Assembly: GCA_028583405.1 (NCBI GenBank)
Contig: CM053256.1
Location: 13,071,087 to 13,135,086, forward strand
Length of the DNA stretch: 64,000 nucleotides
Source: Pogonophryne albipinna
Lineage: Eukaryota > Chordata > Actinopteri > Perciformes > Artedidraconidae
Reading direction: 5' to 3'
The translations under genes and the position numbers were made by a program. The notes under the pieces are model-generated. The model saw only the letters and a list, made by a program, of their open reading frames with translations. It made no database searches and had not been told where the DNA came from. Within the stretch, counting starts at the first letter, position 1; every line of letters begins with the position of its first letter. Of this stretch, positions 22,776-37,600 are shown in pieces.

Positions 22776-25110
22776 AAGCAAATAACATTATAAATAAAAA
22801 AGTGCATAGAAAAATTAAACAGGTTTAGAAATATGTATACAAATATTTACAAACCCAGGGTTTATTTGTACATGGTAACAAAGACGTACATTTAAAGATC
22901 ACATATTTTCTTATTTTTTATGTCTTTTACACTTACTTTAAAATAACCCTACTATATATATATATATATCTATATATATTTGTATATATGTGTGTATATA
23001 TAACATACAGCTTTCTTAACAGATTCTGGGAGAGATGGTCATGATAACTTCAGGTTTTGACTAGTGCTTCCAACCTTCATTGCAAACTCACACACACAGT
23101 GACAAACATAGGCACCTACACACACACTCACACTGACTCACACTGACTCACCAGCTCTGCCAGACATTAAAACCATGATACTCTTTAAATTACCATCCTC
23201 TCTTTTTGCATCAGTATTCCCAAACATCTGTCTAAACAGCTGAGGTAGAATCCTTGCAAGGAGTTGGGAGTGACTCTGCTCTTGTTGTCAGCTAGGTGAT
23301 TGACAAGGTAATCTGGGCTCCATCCCAGTGATTGGACATGCAAGAAGAAAGGGGGATTAAGATCTAGACAAAACGTAATTAGGGGGAAAAAAGATGATCA
23401 TTGGCATGGGGAGGGAAACAGTGCTCACTTTACTCCTGTGGATGATTCTAAGACCGTCAGTAATTTACCCTAAGAAAAAATAAAAATATAAATGATTCTT
23501 TAAAAATACCTGCTTAACAGAACAACTTCTGTCAATAAAGGCTTGAATGCATGACACAACTGCCCCAAATGAAACTTCAAGTAAATTAGTAAAAGGACAT
23601 CAGTTGTAAACAAACAAGAGATAGGGGGAGATCTCCTCATACACTAGACCGCCACCATTTATACAAAGCACAACCTTTTACCATTAAAAAAGAAATCAGA
23701 ACATGAATAAATATCACTACCAATTAGAACAGTGTGTGAATTACAAAAGCCTCATCAATGACGGCACTGAACACCGGCTAAAAACAACATTGAACATTAT
23801 TTTAAGGTGCCGAGCACACTCTCTCAACTCCATCTCAGACTCAGTGTTTTCTGGATGGAGCAGGAGCCGAACACACACTCAGTGGCGATGCAAAGAGATC
23901 AACTAGCAGGTTTTTCAAAGACGAAGATAATTTGTATGTTTGATGGTTATTTATGTGCAACTGTAGGGCAGCACATCTTATTGCAATAAGTAATGAGCAT
24001 CTGCCATGAGACACATCAAATATATATTTAAAAAACTAATATTCACCACAACTCTTAACTTTTGGCTTGGGTAGTGTTTGCTACATACACTGTACAGCGG
24101 AAGAAAAAACGCGCCTTGAAGAAATGTCTCTGCCTTTATAAATATGACACTGAGTGAAACCGTTATATCTATTTTTGAAATCTACACAGGAAGAGAGTAG
24201 GTGATGCGTGGCACACCAATGATCCGAAGTGTGAAACTTAGCAGACACTAAACTCTAATGACAATAAGAGTGCTGCTTGAGTGCATCAATTTAGGAAAAA
24301 TGGTGAATAAACAGCTAAATAATTCCTGATTTGCAGGACATCTTCTTCCAAAGAGACATAAAAGACCCATCAAAACGTAGCACCATGGTTGTTTTGTTAT
24401 TCACTGGAAAACAAAAAGAGTCTTAAAAGAAAAGAAGTCATTAACAACGCGAGAAGTGTTAAATGTAAGATAAAACACACGAAGGATTGAGTGACTGTAT
24501 GGCTCAAAAACTGACTTCACCACTGCACGGATGAAGCTATAATGTTACCATCACTGGAGGATGGAGCAATCGTGATTACAAGTGTACTATAGACAGACAT
24601 AACCACCCCCCCCCCCCCCAAAAAAGAAAATATAATAAAACATATAGTGAATCTCTCAAAGCCTACCTATAGGTTTTCAGCAATGATTCAAACAGATAAG
24701 GCTTGACGTGTGTATCGCAGAAGTTCTGTTGGTGTCCTGATCCAGGAACCTCCTACACTTCAACATGGTTCAACGTCCTGTTCACATGAACACCAAAACC
24801 ACTTCCTCAACAATATTTACTGCTGTGGTGAAGACGTTGACGGGTACGTTTTTCATCTGAACTCTATCACGGGGAAAAAGAAGAGACATGACTCATATAA
24901 ACGTTCTGTGCAGGTTAATCTCTTCTTTTTCTTCTATAATCAATAAAAATGTCCACAAATGACTTCTGACCAGCCAAATATTCTCTTCTGGTCCAATAGT
25001 GGCTTATTCCCTTTTCCAAGGTGCCCTACCCCCCTCCCCCAAAACCCAATCCACCTTAATTTAAGGCTAGCTAGTAAACAGGATCCTCCCATTTTCACAC
25101 GAGGGGTGTC
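22776..25110 (-). other. kmt2b: Probable kmt2b 3'UTR and flank
   Basis: The interval downstream of the kmt2b stop has no supported coding exon. It contains a TATA-type dinucleotide run near 22953-23000, the 524-bp block duplicated at 12415-12938, and a C-run near 24606. Transcript extent is inferred from the distal polyA signal only. Confidence 0.5.
23894..24417. repeat. 524-bp block duplicated at 12415-12938
   Basis: This is the second copy of the near-identical direct repeat. It lies within the presumed kmt2b 3'UTR and is probably the parent copy, because its flanks are continuous with the gene. Confidence 0.9.
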
Positions 25111-25631
25111 TCAGTTGAGGTACCGGCGACATCTCCGGGCCCCGCAGTTGCAGTTGAGTTTGCTGCTGGCGTCTTCGATGGGGAACTTGTAGTCATAGGT
25201 GAGCTCCTCCCCCCTGTAGATCTTCCGAAGAGCAAAGATGACAATATGCTTGCGGCCTTCTACGTTGATCACTCGAGAGTAGCAGTTGGGTTCGCACGAG
25301 TGGTTGATGAACCTCGCTGCGTTGCCGTGCATGGTAGCATCCACCACATCAAAGTCGTCAATGCGGAACATATAACAGCCAATACCCTGCGAAGGCAAAA
25401 AAAATACATGATACATCCGCTGACCTTCTGAAACTTTAACCTTCAATTATAGTAAAGTACATTGGAATGAAACCGATCAAAGGAAGAGAAACCCAACTGA
25501 CCTTGCCATCGTAGTACTTCTCCCTTTTGTCCGTGAGCACTGAGCGGATGACGATGCCGGCATATTCGATGACCATCTCCCCTGCTTCAATGTTCCTCTT
25601 GCAGAAAAGACCACGGCCATGGATAGCAGAC
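25111..25631 (-). CDS. kmt2b: kmt2b exons 35-36, SET catalytic domain
   Basis: Residues about 3670-3804. The family's SET hallmarks are all present: HGRGLFC for the cofactor loop, [11 protein letters not shown], the catalytic GEELTYDY, and the post-[16 protein letters not shown] whose cysteines bind zinc. The stop codon directly follows YLN, as in all MLL proteins. The domain looks fully active. Confidence 0.97.
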
Positions 25632-28600
25632 CTGCAACAGAAGTAAAAAAGTCCAGAATGGTCAGACATGATGAGACTGTCGAGGTGCAGATACAACCCG
25701 GTTTGTGGACCCACATTTCTCCCTCTGATTTTTAGGTTTAAAATGGGTTAGATACGATAATTGAGAATAAACGAGTCATTAAAGACAAATAAGGGATAAC
25801 ACTATCCGGCTTATCAATATCATTAAGTGTTTTTGTAAGTGTTGTTGATAATGTTGAAAGATTGTTATTCAGGTCCGAACTGCGATGATGACTAGCAGAT
25901 CTGTACTCCTGAACATCAATATGTTAATTTTGCTCAAAGGACCACTGTGTCTTAGAGCCAGACTGGATCACAGTAAGGGATGTTTTCTTTGTCCTGTTTC
26001 TGAGCTTCAGAGCTTTAAGCCAGTCGGCTTTTGTTTGAACAACAGCTTGGAGCCATTACATTCTGCAGTTACTTTAGAGCTGCCCGAAGCTCTTCTGTGG
26101 TTACAACTTAGGAATGCTGCACACATTATCTTGACTAATATCACAAATCTACACTGGTTCAGTCAGCTCTCCGCTGTTTTTTTCAGACAATCAATATAAC
26201 AGATATTGATTCATTACAGTCGTTTTTATTATTGCAATAATACATGTTCTCCACCTCACCTACAAATATTATCCAATCTTCAAATTTGGATAAACCCCAA
26301 AATCTGTATATTCATAAATTCTTGAAGGACTTTAACAAAGTGTTGTACATCTTGAAGGCACCTCACTTGCAGTTTGAATTTGGATGAACTCTACTGAGCA
26401 CTAACAGAAGAGTGATCCTGCAAAGGTTGACAGCACTTCACCTCTAGATGGCACCAACACTACATATTCATTTCAATGGACGTTACCCATTGATCATTAG
26501 TTTGTCTCAATTCAACTATTTCACAAGCTTTCTTGTAAAAAGCCCACATTTGCTTAACAATCATTTGGGTAGACTAAAAAGTAATTTTAATAATAAAAAA
26601 AAAAGTAATGTTCTTATTTTGTAGTTTTGCCTATTACATGAATGTGCTCTTTTACACGTTGACTTAAATGTTGGCCCATATGTGTAACTGATAATGATTG
26701 CATCTCCTTGTTTGATTCCCTTTGGCGTTTGTTCAGAAGAATTCAATTCAAAACCTAACACTGTTTTCCCAAAGTGCTCCTCCAAGAAGTGAACCCCGAG
26801 TAATACATGGTATTCAGATTAAATGGAAAAAGTAGTTCTGTGCTGACCTGTACACGCCTACAGCCTCTTTAGATGTCCTTTCCAGATGCCGGAAGCGCAT
26901 GGCCATTGGTAACTCCAAACTAGTAGCCCGCCTATGAGAAAAAAGACAATCATTTAGAAAAACATCCAAAAAAATGTCAAAGGTGTAACTTCAAGTGTTA
27001 ATATATTTTCATGGAGGAAAGAAAACTGCAGCTAGATGAGTGACGCCTGACCTTGTAGACTTCAACAGAACCTCATCTTCCTCATCATCATAAGGCCCAT
27101 TGTCAGGAAGCGTTCTATGCTGAGAAGCCAGGAAGTTGAAAATGTCAAATGTTGACTTCCTGTTGAGAGATAAGAGAAAATGATATCATGTTAAGATGAG
27201 TAAGGCTTCTTCAAAAAGTCAAATACTTTGCAATGCTTTACTACCTATACCAGGGGTCGGCAACCCCTGGCACGCGTGCCACAATTGGCACGGGGCACCG
27301 TAACCAGTGGCACACTAGGAATAAGTGGAATAAGTATGCAAAAATATTTAAATGTTATTTTCGGATCCTGAACGAGCCCGCCGCCAGAGCGCGTCTCCCC
27401 GTTACCTGCAGAAGGAAGCCATGCACGCAACGCAGCCCCGCTCTCTTTAACTCGAGGCGATTTCCCGCCCGCTTTCCTCCGTGGTGCAGTGCTTAGTACA
27501 ATTCACGATCGTCGGCACACTGATCAAAACATTTATTTTTAATGGCACTTCATATCAAAAAGGTTGCTGACCCCTGACCTATACTTTTCCCATCTAAATG
27601 TAGGGAATATGATAAGTTAAAAGATTAAAAAAAAGACACAAGAGCTAAACTGAAATGGGCCTGGTACACATACCTGAGGTACATCTCAGAGCGGGCACAG
27701 CCGCTGGGATTGACAGGGAGGTCGTCCTCCGCCGTGAACTGTTTGAAGAAACGGAAGGCATGGCGCTGACAGCGGTGCGCGCCTTGAAGTTGCTCTAGCA
27801 GAAACACCACTGCGTCGTGGACCAGACCCAGCATACGGGAGCCGGTGATCCTCTGTAAGGTCAGAGGTCTCAGCCTTGCAATAGCCCGGGCCTCCTGCAC
27901 CCCGTCAACCACCGCTTTCCAAGCCACTGGAGGGACAGGGGAGAAGAAGTGAGCAAAATGAACATAACAGGCTGCAGAATTACCACATCGTGAAACTTGT
28001 TTTGTTACTTCCAGAACATGTTTAATAGTTTAAGGGAAATATTTTGATATGTTAGCCTTACCCTCAATACTGTCTGCCTCTGCACTGAAGCCATCGTCAC
28101 TGGTTATCTCAAATCTTAAGTGTGGATGATCTCTGTTGGTTCGATAGTCCTCCTCCTTATCAGACAGGGGTGGTTCCTCATCTGAGGTAGAAGCAGCGCC
28201 TAAAGATATACAGATTAAATGTTTAGTCATTCATACTTTTCTTAAATGATGAAGCCACAATTTCAACAAAGTACCCTGCATTAGTAATTGTGAAATCATA
28301 CATGACAGACATGAAATATATTTTTTAATTTATATAAATCTTTAGTTAATAATGCAGTTTAAACTCAACATTACCAGAGTATTTCTTCCAGTCAGTCAGG
28401 GTGCTGTGTCCGACTGGTTCCCATGCATGCTGTTTGCCTTGTTCGCCCTGAGCCAACTCCCATGGCTCTGATCTGAGAAAGAAAAGAGTAGAAAAAATAT
28501 ATCACAAAACAGTAAATAAATGCACTAAACTTAATGTTAAACGTGTCTAGAGTTAAAATACTAAGATATAAGCTTACATATTCTAATCAGTTCTCAATTA

Positions 28601-31600
28601 TTTACAAATGAAAATAATGTAAAATCTTACCCTGAGCTATCAGACGCGCTTATATGCTCTTCCTTTAACTGGTCCAGGTTCAGCACTCCTTTCACTGTTG
28701 GGGTCTTGATGCGGACCCCTGAAGCCCTGCTGGAAATGGTTGGAAAGACGGGTTTGCTACGCTCCTCTTCCTCAACGGGGGGCTCTGGTTTTAGGAAGTC
28801 AACCTTAGACTTCTTTGTAACAATACGGTCTGAAAGCGAAGACACTCTCTTCATGCGGACGTGTGTGCGAGGTCGAGCTGCGGGAGCTGGTGTGGGGGTT
28901 ACTGGTGGAGAGGTGGGCAACGCTGGAGGCTCCGGCTCAATTAATAGTCCAGGTGGTAAAACGAGCGAAGAAGGGCTTAGTGATCGAAGCCCACTCCACT
29001 TGGGGGTGTAGTTACTCGCCATTGCTTGATTGATAATAGCTTGAGCACTCTCAGCGGGAGTCATGGGAGGAGTGTCAGTAGACGGAGCAGACTGCCCCGA
29101 GGTCTTGGATGACTTGGATTTTTTTGTGCCATTTGAATCCTTCTTCTTCTTCTTCTTTGTTTTTTTCACCTCGGCACTGGTTTCATCTTTTGGTGTTTTT
29201 GCACTCTTTCTTGGCTTCTTCACATCAACTGATGTCACTGGACCATTGCTATTGTTAGTAAGCAGCTGTGTAATTGTGGATGGATTCTGAACTGTGGGTG
29301 TAACCAACGAAGGAACTGCTGTCGCAACGTTGCCGACTGGGAGAGGAGCATTCATGTGTCCGGCTGCTGCTAGCGTGGCTGACAGCGCGTTGCTTTGCAA
29401 AAGGCTGGCAATCTGAGTGACGCAGTTGAAGGAGGAGGAGCTGGGAGTGGGCAGCTGGAAAGTGTTGCTTTCTGGGTTCTTTACGAAGATCTGCCCGAGG
29501 CGGTTCACCAGCAGGACATGTGGCGTAGGATCCACATTGGGACCCCCCACCTCCTTCACAGTGAGAATAGCATGTCCGGGTAAAGCCTGTGGAACCACAG
29601 GCTGTTGAGGTTCTAAAGCTGGCCTGGGTGCCGAAAAGTTGATGGAGATTGTGTGACCCGATGTAGCTTCCTTCTGCCCAGATGAAGCGCTGTAACCGTT
29701 TAAGATTAAAGGGGCTGAGGTGGTTTGGACTGACGTTGGAGCGGTCGAACATTGCGTGGACAGTACAGAAAGAGACGATATTGACGCAGAAGAAGAAACA
29801 ATGACAGCTGTAGAACCCATTGGCTGTGTGGAGTAGATTGGAAGAGAAATGGTTCCACATGTTCCTGCTGGGTGAAAAGGGCCTGATATAGCTGGTAGCA
29901 GTGGATCTTTTTGAACATTTAGCAGTGTTTGAGTTACATCTCCAACAGCACTGAGGGTGGTCAGTTTAGTAGACCAAGCCCCGATGGATGGGAACTCTTG
30001 TGAGGATGTTACTGGCTGAAGTGTAATACTTGCTAGAGGAGGCTGACTGATACTGGGTAAACAGGAATACATCGGCAGGGAGTCTACAAGGCCTTGAGAG
30101 GGGTTCTGTAAATCTGTAGATATTACAGGGGAAGGCTGAAGAAGATCCAGCAGGACACCCTGACAGTTATCAGCAGAGCCTGCTAATGAGGGCTCCACTG
30201 TATTAGCTGTTAAGTGGTTGATTAACACAGCAGAGTGGCTGCTGTCCCCCCCTGAGTTCAGAAGTTTACATGCATCAGACGGTTTGGTCTCAAGCGGTGG
30301 GCCTTCTAGCAAAGGAACCATCCCAGTCAAATGTGGACTAGTGTCACACCTCTCAAGAACAAGCGGTGTTCCAGTGGAAAATCCTAAACTGCAACTCTGG
30401 AATAACTCTTCTGAAAAGGAAGTCTCAGGCACCTTTGTGAGTGAGTTAGGCGTAGCATCAAGAGCTGGAGTAGGAAGCACGGTCTCCTGATTTACTGAAG
30501 GAGTGTCAGAGGATTTAGTTCCATCTTGAGGGGAACTATCTGCAGGACTTTTGCTGGCAACTGATAGGGTGGCTGATGAAGCGTCTGTCTGCTTATGATT
30601 GGATGATACTTTGCGGAACAGACTCGGAACAGCCTGTGTGTGGTTTGCTGTTTCCGAGTCGGGAACATTTGTATTATTTAGGCCTTTGGCTTGTATGGGA
30701 GCTTGATGAGAACTCTCAGCTTTCTGAGCATCATCTTTGGTCACGATACTCGCATCACTCTCCGTACCGTCATCTACACCGTCCAGCTGAGCCATAGGCC
30801 GGGAGGAAGGGGAGGATGGAGACTTGGAATGATCTTTTGATCCGGGACAGCTCACTATTGTCCGTGAGAAGTCAAAGTAGTGCTCCATGTCGTCATCAGA
30901 AGAGCTGTTGCTTAAGTCATCCCTAGCGGAGGCTGCAGACCGTGGCATGTTGGCAACAAGAGGTTTCTTCTTGGGCACCTCCTGGGCTCTACCCCAAAAC
31001 TCCTCCTGGTCATCACCTTCCACCACGATTTGTCCCCCACAGTTCATTGCCACGCCTTCATTCAGGAGGGTCTCTTCAATCTCCAGTTCTGTTCTCATCT
31101 CTTGGCCCAATCTTAGGTGTGGATCCTTGTGGAATGAACTGTAGGGAAATACTTCTTCATCTTTCTGTTGGTCTGAACCGCCCTGGGGTGACGTACCATT
31201 TGCTGGGGAAACATCTTCAGGCTCTGGTGAAGCTAGGAAGTTGTGCGGCACCTCGACTGAGTCAGGCTGGCTCAGATCAAATGACAATCGGTTTCTGGGA
31301 AGGTGTTGTATGGATGGCGAGAAAGACAGACTTGGGGAGGGGAAGTTCCCTGCACCTTCCTGCCACGCAGACTGAGGAAATAAAGATGAGGTGCATGTAT
31401 TCCCGGGGCAACGAACTGAGGAAGCACTTCGACCCCCGACAGGGCGGGTTGATGGAGACATGTTGTCTGAGGCACCAAGTGGGAAAAGAGGGGTAGTAGG
31501 AAGGGAAGACTTTCCAGCACGGAGGGTGATTGGCCCACTTAGAGGGCCCAGAGGAGGGGGGGGCTTGTGAGTGCGTAGAACTGGGGTCTGTGAGTGAGGA

Positions 31601-34600
31601 TTGTGGCGACAAACCCTTCGGGTTTCGTCAAAATCACTTATGGTTAATATGTGGTGGGGTTTCGCCTGGATTACTCCTAAAAAAGGAAATCAGGATAGAG
31701 ATGCGAGTGCTTTTGATTAGATCACCATATTTTGTTGAAGTGAAATTCAATGACTTGTACTAAAAGTAAATACACATTTGTACCTGGGGATGGCAGAGGT
31801 CGAGACATTCCTCCAGCTGGTCTCCTGGGAATCTTTGGCCTTGCTCCGTGATCAGACTTGAGGGTAGGTCCTGGGATAAAGGTTTCCTCCGTTGGGGGTT
31901 GGGTCTCCATTACATCAATCTCTTGGACTTCAGATTCTAAGATTAATAGACAGGGTTTAAAAAACTATTTGCATTCATCTATTTATTTCAAATTAATCAA
32001 TTCCTAATGTAATGCAGTTTTTTGGAAGTAAAATACGCACCAGGTGGCGGACAGGGGCTGTGAGCGATGGTATTATTGTCTCCTCGGTCAGGCATCTCCT
32101 CAACAGGCTTCTCAGTGACAATGGGCCGGACCTCTCTCACCGTACATGTATATTTGCAGCGGCGCAACGGATTCACTGTGCTCCAGTACCAACGGGTGCA
32201 CCTGAGGCAGAAAGAAGAACGTTTTAAATGTGCTTTTTATTTCATGTTTCATCTGGTTAACTGGTCTAATTAAGTTTAAAAAGCTAAAATGCAACTTACT
32301 GAAATCCCACAGGAAACAGTTTTCCTTTGCTAGCTGAAAGTTCTGTCAGTACACCGAGATGGTCTATCTGTAGGGATCCTGTAAAGAGATATGTGGATAC
32401 AAATTAGGTTAACATGACATAATGGCAGTACATGCCATGGAGTAAATAGTAACCAGCTCAAAAATAGGCGTACCGATCATCATGTTGATTAATTCTGGCT
32501 CCAGTCCAGTCAAGAACTTCCTGCGAAGGCTGATCCCCTCAAAATCCACATACACCCTGCGGTTTACTTCAAATTCTTGACCAGTAATCATCTGTACAAC
32601 AACAAGAAGAAGTAACATTGAACAAAATGTGGAACTGTCAGAGCACGGTTACTGGAAGAATCAGAGGACAAGAATTTACCTTGCCACTGATCAGATGCCG
32701 GTGTTTGTGGCAGTAGACCTTCTTGTCTTCCTGGAACACGCAGTGTCGGGAGCGGGAGCACATGAAGTGGTAGTTGCTTTGACAAGATGTCAGACAGCAG
32801 CCCACTGTGGCACCGGTCTGGTTGCACCGCTCACATCGCTAAAAGTGGGAATAAATGTAACAAATATGAATTATAAGAATAAACTACAAGAGCCTGTTAG
32901 CAAATGTATTTTCATCCTCAAATATCATTATCTATTAGGGATGGGAATTTGAAAGCAAATGTATATTCGAATATTCGACCCCCCAAAAAACGGTTAACCG
33001 GTTAACCGGTTAACCGAAATGTACATATCCTATAAACATTATTTTTTTTAAATAAATAGGAAAAAAAATGTTTCAATAAGTTTTGGAAATAAATACATAC
33101 ATGTTCAAATAAGTGTAGAAAACAAGTCGAATTTGTCAAATGTATTGAACTGGTGATCACAGTTTGACAGCTATAGGCCTACAGCTTTCATGTGCGGAGG
33201 CAATTCACAATCAGCCCAGCTGTAGAGCAGATCCTCTCAGCTGGAACGGAGGTTGCGGGTATTGCAAGGTATAGCATGTATATATAAGTTTAATTTGGCA
33301 TAGTTTGACCTCTACACCGCACTCACTAACCTGGTCGAAATATTTCCACACATTACTCCTTTTTGACACCATGTCTGTTGTGTAGGACTCTTCTTAGAGT
33401 GTAAATAATTACCGGACTATGACTGGTAAAATATGTTGAATACCGGCAAAGCTAAATCTCTGTCAAAATGTCTATGTACTTTGCCGCCACACACGGTTGC
33501 CAAGCAGCGCTCATTGTTGTTTAGGCTGGCCACTCATGTGTCGCGAGTGTTGACAGGGGGCGGGGGAGCACGCTCATGAACTGTTAGCGCCGGAACCTCG
33601 CAACGGCTGCGGAGCGCATTTGCGCCACATTTGGGCCTAAGATGAGGTTTGAGTCTGCGTGATCTGCGTGTAGGGAGGGGCAGCAGCCATATCATTGGCT
33701 AGAACTAGCTAGATCTGATGGATTTGGACATAAACGCGAGTGAAGTATAACCGGACGCGAGAGAGAGAGATCAGCACCTGCAGCTCTGCCCGCTGTGAGG
33801 GACCGGTGAGCGGAGCAAAACACACCTTTAGACATCAACTAACGCATTTAGCTATGGCACTGTCGTATATATATACACATTGAATTATTCAATTTGATAA
33901 TATGTAATCAACTTAGGCATCACTCCCAAAAAAATAAATAAATAAATAAATTCATAATTCATATTCGAATACATGAATAATTATTTCGACCACCTGAATA
34001 ATTTCGAATATTCGATTAATCGTTCCCATCCCTATTATCTATTTACAAGTAATACAATTTAGATTCATACTAATATTGTATAAGAATACACATTAACAGG
34101 ATAATTTGTAAGGTAAATGAACACCAACCATCAAGCGGCCCCTTGTGACAGCACTGTGAACATGCAGCAGAGAGCCATTGTCTTCCTCAAACACCTCCGC
34201 TGACCACAGAGAGCAGTTGATATGTGCCCACTCATTCTGGCCCAAGTACAGCAACCGACCTGCTTCCTATGAGATCATAAAAAGAGGATTTTCTTTTATC
34301 ACTTATATTCCCAATAAATGCTTTTCTGTATAGTGTTGATAAGCAGTTCACACTCCTCGCTAGGACTTTCCATTTTCATTATTAATGCATTACTCACATT
34401 CGGTTTGAGGTCTCCATATTTTTGGCACAAAGAGCACTGTCTCTCGTCATCCTTAGACCATCCGGTTTCAAAATCAGTTTTTGAAAGACGACCCCTTTTG
34501 CCTACAGAGATGTAAAAAAAGACAAAGGGTCAAACATTGGTCGAGATTTTTTAAATAACTACAAGTGGGTAATTCTGTTATGGATATCATCCTTTGACAA

Positions 34601-37600
34601 CATTACCTTTGGATTTGTGCCTGGCAGCTCGGCTGGATTTGAAGTGGTTTCTGCTTATTAGCTCCCCAGACAACGGAGACACTGCCTCTTCTTGCTTTAC
34701 AACCAAGCTCTGTCCATTGTCCTCCTGCAGGAGCCCGAGAGGAGCCCTGGACGAGAGCTCCTCCCTCTCCTGCCACTGGGCGTAAACATGCTCCGTTGTA
34801 GGCGGATGAATAGCATTGGACAGCATCCCCCTATTTAAGAAAGAAATGGAAAGCTCTGTTAATAAGTATTAATTTAAATGCCAAAAAATAACAGAGAAGT
34901 GCTTGTAAAATTAATGTATGTGTTCAGGTACATACTTTACATACTCTTCCATAAAAAGGACTATCTTAATTATTACAATACAATAAGTAAATGAAAAGCA
35001 TTACTCACACGGGCAAGTCTTTGGTACAAGAGTTCCACACCTTTGGATCTTGGCTGTTGAACCAATTAAATACTTCCTCAAGGAGCTAAAGAGAAAAATC
35101 ACAACAGTTATTGATGTATTCAACTTAGAACATTTTCTAAAAATATTACATAGCTTTACTTTGCAGTTTCTCCCTTCCCAAAGTAACTTGTTTTTATACA
35201 CAAGATTTTCACTAATCTTTGGTTGTACAGCACCTTCAAGTAGTAAGAGCGAGCCAGGGCAGTAGGTCTCTGTTCCTCTGGAAGATCCTCCTCTTGCTCA
35301 AGCCTCTTTCGCACCACCTGAACCACATCTTCATGGAACATTTTCTATAAAAAGGTATAGACAATTGGGATTTAGTATTTTTGAGGTTGCATATCTAAGT
35401 TTCCCATAGCAATGTATATGAAAGATTCCTTGCAGTACAACACTTGTACAGATTAGGGCTGCACGATATATCGTGTCGTGACGATAATCGCGATATGCGC
35501 GATATTCACATCGCAGGAAGTGCGATTTTTTTTTTAGGGGGTGAAATATTAAGTAGGCAAATTAACTCAAACACGTCATGTTACAATTATTTTTGCTGCT
35601 TGCTACAAAAGGAAAATGTGCGCGGCTCTCATGTCAGGGGTACTTGAGTGAGTGACATGCAGGCTCTGCATGCACAGCAAACCACCAATCACAATCAAAT
35701 CTCCAAAGCAAACGGACCCGGTGATTAAAGGTAAAACACTGAATAAAGTAGTTTCATGTGTTTCTCCAGGGCAGTTTGGCGCTGCTAACCGAGCTAGCTC
35801 AGCTTGTTGCTCTGATAACTTAAGATCCAGACGTCCGTGACTAGAATCCTTCATCCGGTTAAATATAGTTAGGAAAATACCAATTGTATAGCATTCAAGT
35901 TCAAGAAAGGATGGTTTGCGGACAAAAATAACTGTCTTTTCTTCAATTCCTGTATTTTTTCATATCGCAATATATATCGCAGGGGAAAGAAATATCACAA
36001 TATCAGTTTTTTCCAATATCGTGCAGCCCTAGTACAGATGCAGAAAAACTATTAGCGACAATTTGAAAATACAGCATATGCCCTAATTGTGGCTCGAATT
36101 TTAAGATACAAATGTTCTTCTTTTTTTGGGGGGTTTTCTCAATTCATACTTTAATGTAAAAGTCAATACCCATAAAGCCTCCAAAACAGTTATCACTGAC
36201 ACATGTTTCAACTGAATGGAAATACTCAAAACACTGATTAGGTTGTGTACTCACCAATGTCGTATAAAGGCCTTTGTCAAACTTCTTCCCCACAGCCCGG
36301 AGGTCACAGGCTGGCTGTCCTTCTATCCCACTGTCAGGATCAACCAACTTCTCACACTGCAGCAGAAACAAAAGTATATTTGACACGATGCATTTCACAA
36401 GTTTCAGTCCCAGTGTTAAGATGTATACCTTCAATTCAAACTTGAATTATTAAAAAATGTGGCTCTCCTACCTTTGAGCAGGCAACAAGGTGCTGGGTGA
36501 GGGTGGAGGAGAGCAAGCAGGCCAGCACCTTCTCCACCCCCGATCTGAGCTCGATGTAGAGCAGCTCTCTCCAGGCGCTGGGCTGGGTCACACTGCAAGG
36601 TCGACAGGAATACACCACACTCTCCGGCAAGCTGGACAGGATCTCATACAGCTCATCTGGAATTATCATTGAGTATTATTGAGTTGAGACATAGCGAAAA
36701 GCAATTATATGTGCACCTATGTTTAGAAAACATTAGGTAATAACAAGTAACAACAGGTAAGATAAGATATTCCTTTTTTAGCTTTTTTTCTTCCTGCTCT
36801 CTACATGTTATGCTATTCTTATGTCCTTTGAAGTTATGCAAATCAACTTTTGAATACCAGAACAAAAATGCTATAATGTAATTAGGTTTGACATGTCCTA
36901 ACTTGGGATCTTTCATCCTCAAAAAGATGAAGAATAACACCCACCTGTTAGATCCTCACACTTGGCATGCACCCAGTGGTTACAGGTGCCACACTGCATC
37001 ATCTGACTGTCGTAGTCATTGTCCTCGTAGCACTTGAAGCAGATCGGACAGTAGTTACCTTATGAAAGAAAGAGCCATTTGGAAAAGATTAGCCTTAACA
37101 AAGATTGGTAATGATGACAACGCAGGTGACGGTTCATTCATTAATCCTCCCCTCACCCAGCTCATTGAGTTTTGAACAGTCTGGACAGAGTCCTTTGTCG
37201 TGGTTCCACTCAGTGTCCCAACTCTTCCCTGGTGTGACGCCACAGCTTTTACACCTGATGCATGTCATACAAACCTGCACAGAAACCAGCACATTAGGAG
37301 CAGCAATCACTGTATTTTAACCTCAGCATGCTCTCAGTACATGTCACAATCATTAATTATGTTTTCTAAGAAACATGAGACCTACCCAAGCTTTCCTCTT
37401 CTTGTTTTGTTTTGGATAGTTGGGTCCCAGACAGGAAGTATGATAACAGTTCTGACATCGGTCACACTCCAGCAATGGCTAAGGGAGACATGAAAAGTGT
37501 AATGCTTACTAAGTGAACAACATTAACACTGAGAAGTTAAATATAACAATGAATAATCAAAATAGTAAGCTGTACCTTTGTGGGCTTGTTCTTCCTGCCG

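Noticed and set aside
25885..26199. 104-residue plus-strand frame in a kmt2b intron
   Set aside because: It has no domain, no splice context and an ordinary intronic composition.
29255..29860. 201-residue minus-strand frame inside kmt2b exon 29
   Set aside because: It is an alternative frame of a confirmed coding exon with no independent signals.
28706..31496. Several plus-strand frames opposite kmt2b exon 29
   Set aside because: They are antisense shadows of a GC-rich coding exon and lack homology or splice support.
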